From Hoylesella buccalis ATCC 35310 (GTDB taxonomy: Bacteria > Bacteroidota > Bacteroidia > Bacteroidales > Bacteroidaceae), in assembly GCF_000177075.1 (NCBI RefSeq), contig NZ_ADEG01000087.1, positions 1 through 64,000 of the forward strand: a DNA stretch of 64,000 nt. Reading direction: 5' to 3'. The notes beneath the pieces were generated by a model, which had not been told where the DNA came from, made no database searches, and saw only the letters and a list, made by a program, of their open reading frames with translations. Below are positions 27,685 to 35,664 of this stretch, one piece after another. The position numbers were made by a program, and so were the translations under genes. Positions within the stretch are counted from its first letter, which is position 1; each line of letters opens with the position of its first letter.

Positions 27685-29505
27685 ATGAAAATTGAGAACC
27701 AAATAGCCAGTTCTGTCATTGCTTCAGTGAAAGAACTCTACAGACAAGATGTACCCATGTCGATGGTACAACTACAAAAAACAAAGAGTAACTTTGAAGG
27801 AAACCTCACCTTAGTGGTATTTCCTTTCCTGAAAATATCACGCCAGAAACCCGAAGACACGGCGCAAGCCATCGGCGAGTTGCTGGTGCGAGACTGTTCG
27901 GCCGTAGCTGGTTTCAACGTCGTGAAGGGCTTCTTGAACCTCAACATCGCCAAAGAGGCATGGGTGGGATTGCTCAATGACATGCATGCGGATGAAAAAT
28001 TCGGAGAAAAACCCGTCACAGACCAATCGCCCTTGGTGATGATAGAATATTCATCGCCCAACACCAACAAGCCACTTCACTTGGGTCATGTGCGCAACAA
28101 CTTGTTGGGATGGTCGTTGGCGCAAATCATGCAAGCCAATGGCAACAAGGTGGTGAAGACCAATATCGTGAACGACCGAGGCATTCATATTTGCAAATCG
28201 ATGCTCGCTTGGCTGAAATGGGGAAACGGGGAGACACCCGAATCGAGCGGAAAGAAAGGCGATCACCTCATCGGCGATTACTATGTGGCGTTTGACAAGC
28301 ACTACAGGGCCGAGGTGGCAGAGCTGAAAAACAAGTTCATGACAGACGAGGGACTGGACGAAGAGGCCGCCGAAAACAAGGCGAAAGAAGAGGCTCCGCT
28401 GATGAAAGAGGCGCGCCAAATGCTCGTGAAGTGGGAGCAGGGCGATGAAGAGGTGCGCGCTTTGTGGCAAAAAATGAACAACTGGGTTTACGCCGGCTTT
28501 GATGAAACGTACAAGACGTTGGGCGTTAGCTTTGACAAGATATATTATGAATCAGATACTTACCTCGAGGGAAAGGCTAAGGTAGAAGAAGGACTGGAGA
28601 AAGGTCTTTTCTTCCGAAAGGATGACAACAGCGTATGGGCAGACTTGACACAAGAGGGTTTGGACCAAAAGCTGTTGCTTCGTTCTGACGGCACCAGCGT
28701 GTACATGACGCAAGACATCGGAACGGCAGACATGCGGTTTAAGGATTTTCCCATCGACAAAATGATATATGTGGTCGGCAACGAGCAGAATTATCATTTT
28801 CAGGTACTTTCCATCTTGCTCGACCGCTTGGGATTCAAGTGGGGTAAGGAGTTGGTACACTTCTCATACGGCATGGTTGAATTGCCAAACGGTAAGATGA
28901 AGAGCCGCGAAGGCACGGTGGTGGATGCCGATGAGTTGATAGCAACCATGATAGACGATGCCCGCAAGACCAGTGACGAGCTGGGTAAGTTCAAGGATAT
29001 GAGCGAGGAAGAGAAGCGTGAGATTGCCCGCGTGGTTGGATTGGGCGCACTGAAATACTTCATCTTGAAGGTAGATGCCCGCAAAAACATGTTGTTCAAC
29101 CCCGAAGAGTCTATCGACTTTAATGGCAACACGGGTCCGTTCATCCAATATACTTACGCCCGCATCCGCTCCATCATGCGCAAAGCGGCGGCAGAGGGCA
29201 TGGCATTGCCCGCACAACTGCCCACCGATGCGCCACTGAACGACAAGGAAATTGCATTGATACAGAAGATGAACGACTTCGGTGCGGTGATAGAACAGGC
29301 TGCAACGGATTACAGTCCGAGCGGCATTGCCAACTATTGCTACGAGTTGACCAAAGACTTCAACCAGTTCTACCACGACTACAGCATACTGAACGCCGAC
29401 ACGCAAGAGGAGAAACTCACCCGGTTGGTGCTGGCCAACAACGTGGCAAAGATTATCAAGAACGGCATGCTACTGCTTGGTATAGAGGTTCCTGAGAGGA
29501 TGTAG
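27685..29505 (+). CDS. argS: Arginyl-tRNA synthetase
   Basis: 606 residues, normal for the family. It attaches arginine to tRNA-Arg in the cytoplasm. The N-terminal Arg-specific domain (about 1-110) is followed by the class I catalytic core with SSPNTNKPLHLGHVRNN, where HLGH is the HIGH motif, near residue 130. The KMSKS-equivalent loop is KMKSREGTVV near 405. The C-terminal DALR helical domain (about 485-606) ends VPERM. A GC-rich palindrome lies directly after the stop. A tRNA-Arg(CCU) gene is elsewhere in this window at 54.2 kb. Confidence 0.97.
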   Translation: MKIENQIASSVIASVKELYRQDVPMSMVQLQKTKSNFEGNLTLVVFPFLKISRQKPEDTAQAIGELLVRDCSAVAGFNVVKGFLNLNIAKEAWVGLLNDMHADEKFGEKPVTDQSPLVMIEYSSPNTNKPLHLGHVRNNLLGWSLAQIMQANGNKVVKTNIVNDRGIHICKSMLAWLKWGNGETPESSGKKGDHLIGDYYVAFDKHYRAEVAELKNKFMTDEGLDEEAAENKAKEEAPLMKEARQMLVKWEQGDEEVRALWQKMNNWVYAGFDETYKTLGVSFDKIYYESDTYLEGKAKVEEGLEKGLFFRKDDNSVWADLTQEGLDQKLLLRSDGTSVYMTQDIGTADMRFKDFPIDKMIYVVGNEQNYHFQVLSILLDRLGFKWGKELVHFSYGMVELPNGKMKSREGTVVDADELIATMIDDARKTSDELGKFKDMSEEEKREIARVVGLGALKYFILKVDARKNMLFNPEESIDFNGNTGPFIQYTYARIRSIMRKAAAEGMALPAQLPTDAPLNDKEIALIQKMNDFGAVIEQAATDYSPSGIANYCYELTKDFNQFYHDYSILNADTQEEKLTRLVLANNVAKIIKNGMLLLGIEVPERM

Positions 29506-29510
29506 GGAAG

Positions 29511-29546
29511 CCCCTCCCCGCCCTCCCCAGTAGGGGAGGGAGAAGG
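29511..29546. repeat. GC-rich REP-like palindrome after argS
   Basis: CCCTCCCC (29521-29528) pairs with GGGGAGGG (29533-29540) around 4 nt, preceded by another C-rich octamer. It begins 6 bp after argS stop. It could act as a terminator stem but lacks a T tract. It belongs to the same family as 23277-23425. Confidence 0.55.
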
Positions 29547-29677
29547 AAGTTACCTTGTTTGCCCATCTACTTGACGGATGTTAATCGATCAACTCTCGTT
29601 TGCTGATGCCGATAATCCACCTTATTATATATAGAGGGAAATACATTATCGGCTTGAATGCAATTTGACCGCATGAT

Positions 29678-30541
29678 ATGAAACGGAAACACGAAACGGC
29701 AGATTGTGCGAATTATGAGTTATTGAAGGCATTTGCAAAGAGAAGTAGAAGGCATTCAACACAGGCAGAAAGCATGTTGTGGGAGGCATTACGTGGAAAC
29801 CAATGAGGATGTAAGTTCAGACGACAGCATATCATCGGCAACTATATTGCTGATTTTGCTTGCATTCGTTTCAAATTGGTGGTTGAAATAGATGGTGCTT
29901 ATCATCTACAAGGTAGTCAACCGCTCATGGATGCCGAACGTACAGCTGATTTAAAAAGTCGTGGTTTTACCGTTTTACGTTTCACAAACGAACAGGTGCT
30001 TCACCGTCTTTCATCCGTCATCTCTCAAATACTCAAATCATTAGACCACATGGATCAAGCAGAACAGATAAAAAACAATTCGCAAGAGACCAACTTAGTT
30101 ACGCCGTTAGCATCTTCCCCCCTATCGGGGGGACAGAGGGGGGCTTCGGCATGGGCGGTAGATGCGGCATGTTCAGGCAACCCAGGACCCATGGAATATC
30201 GGGGAATCGACTTGGCGACAGGATCGGAAATCTTTCACTTCGGGCCCGTACATGGCACCAATAACGTAGGTGAGTTCTTGGCTATCGTGCATGCGTTGGC
30301 CTTGTTGTGGAAACAGGGCGATACGCAAAAAACCATTTATTCGGATAGCTACAACGCCATTTTGTGGGTGAAGAAGAAACAATGTAAAACAAAGTTGAAG
30401 CGCACACCACAAACAGAGCAACTCTATCAGATTATCTCGCGCGCCGAACAATGGCTGAAAACGCACGCTTACCGCAACCCTGTCGTTAAATGGGAAACAG
30501 CCGAATGGGGTGAAATTCCCGCTGATTTCGGCAGAAAGTAA
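29678..30541 (+). pseudogene. DUF559 endonuclease-like domain fused to an RNase H domain, with in-frame TGA
   Basis: Reading from ATG 29678 gives a normal DUF559 start (KRKHETADCANYELLKAFAK, later AESMLWEALRGNQ), then TGA at 29804-29806 (codon 43), then GCKFRRQHIIGNYIADFAC in the same frame. Relatives have NQLGxKFRRQH, so TTA or TTG (Leu) to TGA is the likely lesion. The domain continues VVEIDGAYH and FTVLRFTNEQVL. After a linker SSPLSGGQRGAS, encoded by a GC-rich palindromic repeat, comes an RNase H-like domain: WAVDAACSGNPGPMEYRG, then NNVGEFLAIVHAL and IYSDSYNAI with the expected acidic residues. RNase H cuts RNA in RNA-DNA hybrids; DUF559 resembles Vsr-like nucleases. The RNase H part has no Met start of its own, so it may or may not be expressed. 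Confidence 0.75.
30115..30150. repeat. GC-rich palindromic repeat inside the DUF559-RNase H linker
   Basis: CCCCCC (30117-30122) and GGGGGG (30127-30132) form a hairpin, followed by a second G tract and GGCTTC, matching the layout at 23390-23425. It is translated as the SSPLSGGQRGA linker between the two domains. Confidence 0.6.
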
Positions 30542-30621
30542 ATCCATTTACACCCTGCTTTTTATCCCTTGCACCCATGAGGTTGTGCATTTTCCACGTC
30601 TACATGCGGCACATGATATAA

Positions 30622-30702
30622 AAAACCGTTGGCGAAAAGAATGATGGCATCATCCTTTTCGCCAACGGTTTTACATAAGTGGGGTGTCTTTATCACCCCA
30701 CT
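30622..30702. terminator. Tandem bidirectional terminators between convergent genes
   Basis: The first hairpin has a perfect 18-bp stem (30622-30639 with 30655-30672, AAAACCGTTGGCG-AAAAG). The second has a 9-bp stem AGTGGGGTG (30678-30686 with 30694-30702) followed by TGTTTAA. They separate the RNase H fusion gene and the minus-strand lipoprotein gene. Confidence 0.85.
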
Positions 30703-30738
30703 TGTTTAATATTCCTTCATTGAAATCATCAATGACAA

Positions 30739-32499
30739 TTAGTACATATTATTTCTGAACATGAAAATATCACCGTATTTTCCCCAGAAACCTAATGATG
30801 TAATCTTGTTCTCGTTTTCAAATCTCCAGGAACATGTGCTAAAGTTCTCCATCGGTCCCCAGTACGAACCAGGATAATATACTCGCCTTTCTGGCTTATA
30901 GAGATGAGTAGCTTCGCCACCAAGGCCTTGCTCGCCCATATAGATATAACAATAAGGTACACGATAGTAGGTGCGGTTCAAGAACTGGAAGTTGTAGATT
31001 CTGCCACAAGCATCGCGTCCAAAGTTATCTACAATGTCGTTTGGCTTTGACAAAGAGATATCTGTACCGTTAAAAGTCAAGAAATAAGCGTTGCAGAAAT
31101 GGCAGTTCGACTCTCGTCCCCAGCGGTCACGATTACCCTCTGGAACAAACTGTTGCAGCAGGTTTTCATCTTCTCCAAGGAGTGCTATTTGATAAATTTC
31201 GTCGTCGCAGTAATCGAAAGTACCTTCGGCAACTCTTCTGTTAAAGCCGGTTATCAGCAGCGAGGCACCACTGGGAAGTACTTTCTTTTGGCGATCATTG
31301 TACAAGAACTGTGCGTTGTTTTCCTCCAGGTTACCCAAGTCAATCACGCCAGAAGGCGTTTCAGCACTACCAAATACAGAGCGAACAAGATAATAACCCT
31401 CTAAGCTGATGTCGTGATCACTGATATTAGTAATCTGAAGAACGTTGCGGTTGCAGCATCTATTCTTTCGTGTTGACCAGAATTGTGTAATCACCAAGCC
31501 TTTGTCACAAACGGGTGCATCCTCAGTAATATTCACATTATAAGTCTTGTTATTCTTTAATTGTTCGTTTTTGTCAAAGACTTTTTTAGAATATTGAAGC
31601 ATTTTGCTTGAGTAGGTAGCCTTTGTTTGAAGACTCAATGTAGTAGGCTGTTGTGATTCTTTGTTAAGAATGGGCATGAACCACACAATCAATGGCTTGC
31701 TCTCTTGCTTAGCCTTCACCTCAAAGTTTTTCACATCATACCTGATGTTCTTCTGCGTCGTAACTTCTGGCTGCCAAATAAACTCACCATTCTTAGAGGA
31801 GAACAGGTCGAGTGTGCCATTGGTGGCCACCACATCAGAGTTTACCACCATGAAATCGGGATTGATATCCTTCTGCACATTCAAAGTCACAGCAAACCAA
31901 CTACCGAGAGCTTTGAAGTGAAGATAAATATCACCACTAGGTTTAATAAGCTTTAGTGGAGCACAGAAAGGCAAGTTGAATTGCTGTGATGCAGCATCTA
32001 CAGTGTGAGAGACCTCAATCCTTAACTTGCCGTCAGCCGTCATACCACTTGCCCATGCGCCGTTGTTCACGCCAGGTTGTTTACCCATGACAGCTCCCAT
32101 ATAGAGGTTTCCCTTCCTTCGGTCGAAGTCAGCAGGTATTTTTGTGTCAAATCTTAATCTATTTCCCTCTACTACATATACCTCATCTTCGACAATTTTC
32201 TGTCTATTATCTTGTTTGTAGTATACGAATACAGGTATTCTATCCCCCTTTTTCAAACGATAGCTCAGCTTTTTGTTGCTATTGTATATTACTCTTGTTC
32301 GCGTCGTTGGAGTGGCGTTTAACACACCGTTCATTTCATCGAGATCCAATGATGCTGTCCCAGATATGACACTCGAAGCCTGGTCGGCTGCAGCTTTTTG
32401 CACGTCGTTCAGCACATCGTTCTCCGAACAACCAGTCAAGAAGCCCAGCAAACTAATGGCTATGAACGTAAAAATGTTCTTTTTCATTTCGGTTTTCAT
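30739..32499 (-). CDS. Large Cys-rich lipoprotein of unknown function
   Basis: 586 residues (start could also be Met5). The signal ends in LGFLTGCSEN, so Cys at about residue 24 is the likely lipidation site. The N-terminal half (about 60-340) is beta-rich with a fimbrillin-like feel, e.g. RLKKGDRIPVFVYYKQ and VVNSDVVATNGTLDLF, but a fimbrillin assignment is not secure. From about 345 the sequence changes: LQITNISDHDISLEGYYLVR suggests an LTD-like Ig fold, followed by a Cys-containing region (NRCCNRN, FDYCDDEIYQ, NCHFCNAYF, GRDACGR). A small acidic peptide gene ends 26 bp upstream, so both form an operon. No recognised enzyme motif is present. Confidence 0.7.
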   Translation of the reverse strand: MKTEMKKNIFTFIAISLLGFLTGCSENDVLNDVQKAAADQASSVISGTASLDLDEMNGVLNATPTTRTRVIYNSNKKLSYRLKKGDRIPVFVYYKQDNRQKIVEDEVYVVEGNRLRFDTKIPADFDRRKGNLYMGAVMGKQPGVNNGAWASGMTADGKLRIEVSHTVDAASQQFNLPFCAPLKLIKPSGDIYLHFKALGSWFAVTLNVQKDINPDFMVVNSDVVATNGTLDLFSSKNGEFIWQPEVTTQKNIRYDVKNFEVKAKQESKPLIVWFMPILNKESQQPTTLSLQTKATYSSKMLQYSKKVFDKNEQLKNNKTYNVNITEDAPVCDKGLVITQFWSTRKNRCCNRNVLQITNISDHDISLEGYYLVRSVFGSAETPSGVIDLGNLEENNAQFLYNDRQKKVLPSGASLLITGFNRRVAEGTFDYCDDEIYQIALLGEDENLLQQFVPEGNRDRWGRESNCHFCNAYFLTFNGTDISLSKPNDIVDNFGRDACGRIYNFQFLNRTYYRVPYCYIYMGEQGLGGEATHLYKPERRVYYPGSYWGPMENFSTCSWRFENENKITSLGFWGKYGDIFMFRNNMY

Positions 32500-32525
32500 A
32501 TTTAATCGTTTTAAATAGTTTGTTA

Positions 32526-32711
32526 TTAGTTATTTCCATCTGTTTCATCACCCCACATGGATTCATCTGTGAAATCGTCTAAGTCAAAGTCATGAGTTTT
32601 AGCATTGCTTCCTTCATCAATGCCACCTCCTATATTAGATCCTGCCAGTATCTCGCTTTCTAATCTTGTTTTAATTACATCCACCTTTGGACTTATATAC
32701 TTCTTTTTCAT
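32526..32711 (-). CDS. Small acidic peptide P1, MxKxYxxP family, unknown function
   Basis: 61 residues from ATG 32711. An in-frame ATG at 32822 overlaps the likely -7 box, and an AGAGG ribosome-binding site lies about 10 nt before 32711, so the shorter form is chosen. The start MKKKYISPKVDVIKTRLE is followed by EILAGSN, then a Gly-rich stretch and an acidic tail with AKTHDFDLDDFTDESMWGD. P2 at 51439-51618 has the same layout (M-x-K-x-Y-x-x-P, then AK-x-x-DFD and a late Trp), so the two are homologous. No membrane helix or classic signal peptide is present. It is first gene of an operon with a large Cys-rich lipoprotein. It could be a secreted peptide, a precursor peptide or a chaperone-like partner; nothing decides this. 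Confidence 0.6.
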   Translation of the reverse strand: MKKKYISPKVDVIKTRLESEILAGSNIGGGIDEGSNAKTHDFDLDDFTDESMWGDETDGNN

Positions 32712-32819
32712 ATACTTGCACCTCTTTTCAATTTGATTCGTTGCTTTTTTATATTTGTGTTTACGTACTTTGTATCTGTTATTTTCTTCGGTAAAGATAT
32801 TCTGTCTTTCTTCTGTTTG

Positions 32820-32827
32820 CAAAATTA
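32820..32827 (-). promoter_or_regulatory. -7 box for the P1/lipoprotein operon
   Basis: Minus strand TAATTTTG matches TAnnTTTG, about 110 bp upstream of the P1 start at 32711. A well-spaced -33 element was not found. Confidence 0.45.
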
Positions 32828-33035
32828 GACATCTTTAGGATTGCACCACCTAACAAATTGATTCAAAAAATTATCCTTTTGTTTCAATCTTCACAATTCT
32901 TCCATTCTGATAATTTCAGTATAGCATGCCTACCGAATGGTCTTTTAATAAATAATATATAATAGGTGAAAAGGATAGGATTTAAGAACAATTAAGTGGG
33001 TGAAACGAGTTGTTTATTTTAAAATTATCATTCAA

Positions 33036-33070
33036 TTTGCAACTTTCCTTCATATTTTTGTTTAGTTTTG
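33036..33070 (+). promoter_or_regulatory. Possible promoter for the AraC-type regulator
   Basis: TAGTTTTG (33063-33070) matches TAnnTTTG; TTTG at 33036-33039 is 23 nt away, slightly long. It lies 48 bp before the ATG at 33119. The rest of the 32828-33118 gap is AT-rich with nothing else recognised. Confidence 0.45.
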
Positions 33071-33118
33071 TAAAAATTTCATATATTTACAGCATCTATC
33101 AATGAATGGAATCAGCTT

Positions 33119-33982
33119 ATGAAAGTATATTATCTGAACAAGCACCTCATGTGCGAGCATTACCAAGGCAACTCCCCCGTAGGCTTCAGGGTTGTAAGGG
33201 AAAAGAAAGGCGCAGTGAGACACACGGCTCCTTCGCGTACGGCCATGCTCTTTCTGTTGGAGGGAACCTTGCGTGTGGAAGGTAAACGGTTTCCTGATTT
33301 CACCGTTCATGGCAGCCAGATGTTTCCCATGCCAGCCGGTGTAGACAACTCCATTCGCTTTATGGAGGACAGTTTGGTATTGGTGCTTTATTTTATAGAC
33401 AGCAAATTCAAGTTTTGCCACAATATCATCACGGATGAGATGATCGAGAATGCGCCCAAGCGTGCCGACTGGTTGTTTGCCTTGGACATGATTAAACCAG
33501 TGGTAGTGCTGGCTCGGCAGACGGCCGACTATGTCATGGACGGACTGCTCTGTTGTGACATACAGCTGAGCAAGCAGCGCGAGTTCACGGCCGTCATGCA
33601 GGCCTATTATTCCAAGGACGACCTGGCGCCGTTTCTAGCTCCGCTCTATGGGGTGGATTTGTCGTTCCAGGACACCATTATTGCGATGTCGCACACCTAT
33701 CCTTCTATTGACGAAATGGCAGAAAAAGTGTGCATGAGTCGCCCCACATTCATACGCCACTTCAAGCAATGCTTTGGCGAAACGCCCAAGGCTTGGGTCA
33801 GCAAGGTGAAAGGCGAGGCGCTGTTCAAGGCGCTGCTCAACACCAGCGACACCTTGGAGCAGATAGCCAACCAGTTTAAGTTCTCCTCAGTACAGCGTCT
33901 TTCCACATTCTGTAAGGAAACACTTGGCGGCACACCGAGTGAAATAAGAAACGGCGTAGTAAAGCCCGAGCAGGCCCTATGA
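33119..33982 (+). CDS. AraC family transcriptional regulator
   Basis: 287 residues. The C-terminal third carries two helix-turn-helix units: PSIDEMAEKVCMSRPTFIRH then LEQIANQFKFSSVQRLSTFC, ending GTPSEIRN, the AraC/XylS signature. The N-terminal region (about 20-110) looks like a small cupin-type sensor (MLFLLEGTLRVEGKRFPDF, then PMPAGVDN). It binds DNA and probably senses a small ligand. The target is unknown; the next genes downstream concern nonulosonate activation, but a 370-bp gap with its own promoter separates them. Confidence 0.92.
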   Translation: MKVYYLNKHLMCEHYQGNSPVGFRVVREKKGAVRHTAPSRTAMLFLLEGTLRVEGKRFPDFTVHGSQMFPMPAGVDNSIRFMEDSLVLVLYFIDSKFKFCHNIITDEMIENAPKRADWLFALDMIKPVVVLARQTADYVMDGLLCCDIQLSKQREFTAVMQAYYSKDDLAPFLAPLYGVDLSFQDTIIAMSHTYPSIDEMAEKVCMSRPTFIRHFKQCFGETPKAWVSKVKGEALFKALLNTSDTLEQIANQFKFSSVQRLSTFCKETLGGTPSEIRNGVVKPEQAL

Positions 33983-34030
33983 TGCCGGTCTGCGAAACAT
34001 ATCGTAACATGCTGTCGCCGAACGTCTTAC

Positions 34031-34072
34031 AAAGTCAATGAGTTTGGCGTCTAAAGTCAATGCTATTGAAAT
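34031..34072 (+). repeat. Short dispersed repeat, copy 2
   Basis: AAAGTCAATGAGTTTGGCGT and following bases match 17169-17210 at about 38 of 42 positions. It lies 50 bp after the AraC-type gene stop. Confidence 0.6.
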
Positions 34073-34186
34073 GCACACATCATCCTCTTTGTTCAAACAG
34101 GTTGATTCTTGCCCGTTCATCCCCCATTGTAGTCGCACGCAATAAAAAAACATGTCGTTTCATTCCGTCAATGAGTGATTATTTTA

Positions 34187-34194
34187 TATATTTG
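34187..34194 (+). promoter_or_regulatory. -7 box ahead of the CMP-nonulosonate synthetase gene
   Basis: TATATTTG matches TAnnTTTG, 161 bp before the ATG at 34356. The -33 region is poor. A leader of about 150 nt would carry two short ORFs and a 7-bp hairpin (AAGCCTT/AAGGCTT). Confidence 0.4.
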
Positions 34195-34212
34195 CAGACA
34201 AAGCCTTGTAGC

Positions 34213-34340
34213 ATGAAGGCTTACAAGCAGAAATCTGCACGTTGCGGCCTCAGATGATGAAGATTCCGTTGGCCGAAGAGCTCAACAGGGAACTGTGTGG
34301 ATTGTTCTGGATATCAAAACGTGCAGTGCGACAACTTTAA
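34213..34340 (+). other. Two short overlapping leader ORFs
   Basis: ORF 1 (34213-34257, 14 codons) ends in TGA that overlaps by one base the ATG of ORF 2 (34257-34340, 27 codons, starts MKIPLAEELNRELCGLF). ORF 2 stops 15 bp before the next gene. No homology was recognised and they may be chance, but the stop/start overlap is the layout of coupled translation. Confidence 0.25.
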
Positions 34341-34355
34341 AAGAATCAAGTTAAG

Positions 34356-35522
34356 ATGGTCATAGCATTCATTCCTGTGCTGGGTGGCAGCAAGTCAATC
34401 CCCCAGAAGAACATCAAACCTTTTTGCGGAAAGCCCCTTGTGTGTTGGAGCATCGAGGCTTTGGAGGCCTGCCGCGAGGTGGACAAGGTGATTGTGGCCA
34501 CCGATTCGGACGAGATAGAAGGGGTAGTGGCTTCCCGTCCATACCAGAAGACGGAGATTTATCGCCACTCTGCCGAGAATGCCAGCGACACCGCCTCTGC
34601 CGAGAGCGTGATGCTGGCGTACATCCATGCTGCCAATCCGGCACCCGACACATGCTTCATGCTGGTGCAAGCCACGTCGCCCATGACGCAAACGAAACAT
34701 TTCAGTGAAGCCTTGGCGCTGTACAACACCGCCCGATACGACTCCATCCTCTCCTGTGTGCGCAATTACAGGTTCTTTTGGAACGCCGATGGCACCAGCA
34801 TGAACTACGACTACACACACCGCCCGCCCCGAAATAATTTCGAAGGAACGCTCATGGAGAACGGCGCGCTCTATATAAATAAGGTAGAAAACATCTTATC
34901 ATCGGGCAACAGGCTAAGTGGTCGCATTGGTATCTATGAGATGCCGGCTTATACAGCCATGGAGATTGAAGAGGCAGACGATTGGACGCTAATGGAACAT
35001 CTTATGCGAAAAAATGTGCTGAACAAGGCGATGGACAGCCCAAAGAAATCCGTAAAGCTCTTCTTGTGCGACGTTGACGGCACGCTGACCGATGGCGGCA
35101 TGTATTATGCGGAAAGCGGTGACGAGCTGAAGAAGTTCAACACACGCGACGGAATGGGGCTACAACTCTTGCAGGCGCAAGGTGTCAAGGTGGGCATCAT
35201 CACCTCTGAAAACACCAAGCTGGTAGAGAACAGGGCTAAAAAGCTGAAGGTAGATTTTCTCGTTCAGGGCAAGCGACATGGTGGGAAACTTGAGGCGGCT
35301 CAGGAAATTTGCGACCAGATGGGCATCACGTTGTGCGACGTGGCTTACATCGGTGATGACGTCAACTGCCAACAACTGCTGAGTGCCGTTGGTATTTGCG
35401 CCTGTCCAGCCGATGCGATGCGCCCTATTCAGGAAATTCCGGGCATCATCATCATGCAGAAGGCCGGCGGCGAGGGATGCGTGCGTGAGTTTATTGACCA
35501 ATATTTGCTGGGCAGTCGGTAA
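34356..35522 (+). CDS. CMP-nonulosonate (sialate/KDN) cytidylyltransferase fused to a HAD phosphatase
   Basis: 388 residues in two domains. Residues about 1-225 are a NeuA/KdsB-type cytidylyltransferase: AFIPVLGGSKSIPQKNIKPF, then VIVATDSDEI and QATSPM, which activates a nonulosonic acid with CTP. Residues about 232-388 are a KdsC-like HAD phosphatase: LFLCDVDGTLTDGG (nucleophile Asp), later IITSEN, and YIGDDVND-like YIGDDVNCQQ. In Bacteroides thetaiotaomicron, KDN is made by a locus encoding a KDN-9-phosphate phosphatase and a KDN activator, and fused forms are known in the order, so KDN or Neu5Ac is plausible. The synthase gene is not adjacent. It would supply surface glycan synthesis in the cytoplasm. 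Confidence 0.88.
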   Translation: MVIAFIPVLGGSKSIPQKNIKPFCGKPLVCWSIEALEACREVDKVIVATDSDEIEGVVASRPYQKTEIYRHSAENASDTASAESVMLAYIHAANPAPDTCFMLVQATSPMTQTKHFSEALALYNTARYDSILSCVRNYRFFWNADGTSMNYDYTHRPPRNNFEGTLMENGALYINKVENILSSGNRLSGRIGIYEMPAYTAMEIEEADDWTLMEHLMRKNVLNKAMDSPKKSVKLFLCDVDGTLTDGGMYYAESGDELKKFNTRDGMGLQLLQAQGVKVGIITSENTKLVENRAKKLKVDFLVQGKRHGGKLEAAQEICDQMGITLCDVAYIGDDVNCQQLLSAVGICACPADAMRPIQEIPGIIIMQKAGGEGCVREFIDQYLLGSR

Positions 35523-35569
35523 AATAAAGCCTTGCAAACCCTCACCAGTCAACAATTGGCACCAATTGT

Positions 35570-35600
35570 TTTGCTGGTTCTTTTATTTACAGTACCTTTG
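35570..35600 (+). promoter_or_regulatory. Strong Bacteroidetes promoter, TTTG-N19-TACCTTTG
   Basis: TTTG at 35570-35573 and TACCTTTG at 35593-35600 have the ideal 19-nt spacing. The downstream transporter starts about 64 nt later. Confidence 0.8.
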
Positions 35601-35664
35601 CCCATCAATAGCAAACCAGTTGATAAGTAGATACATAACACTTGTGTTTGATGTATCATAAAAG

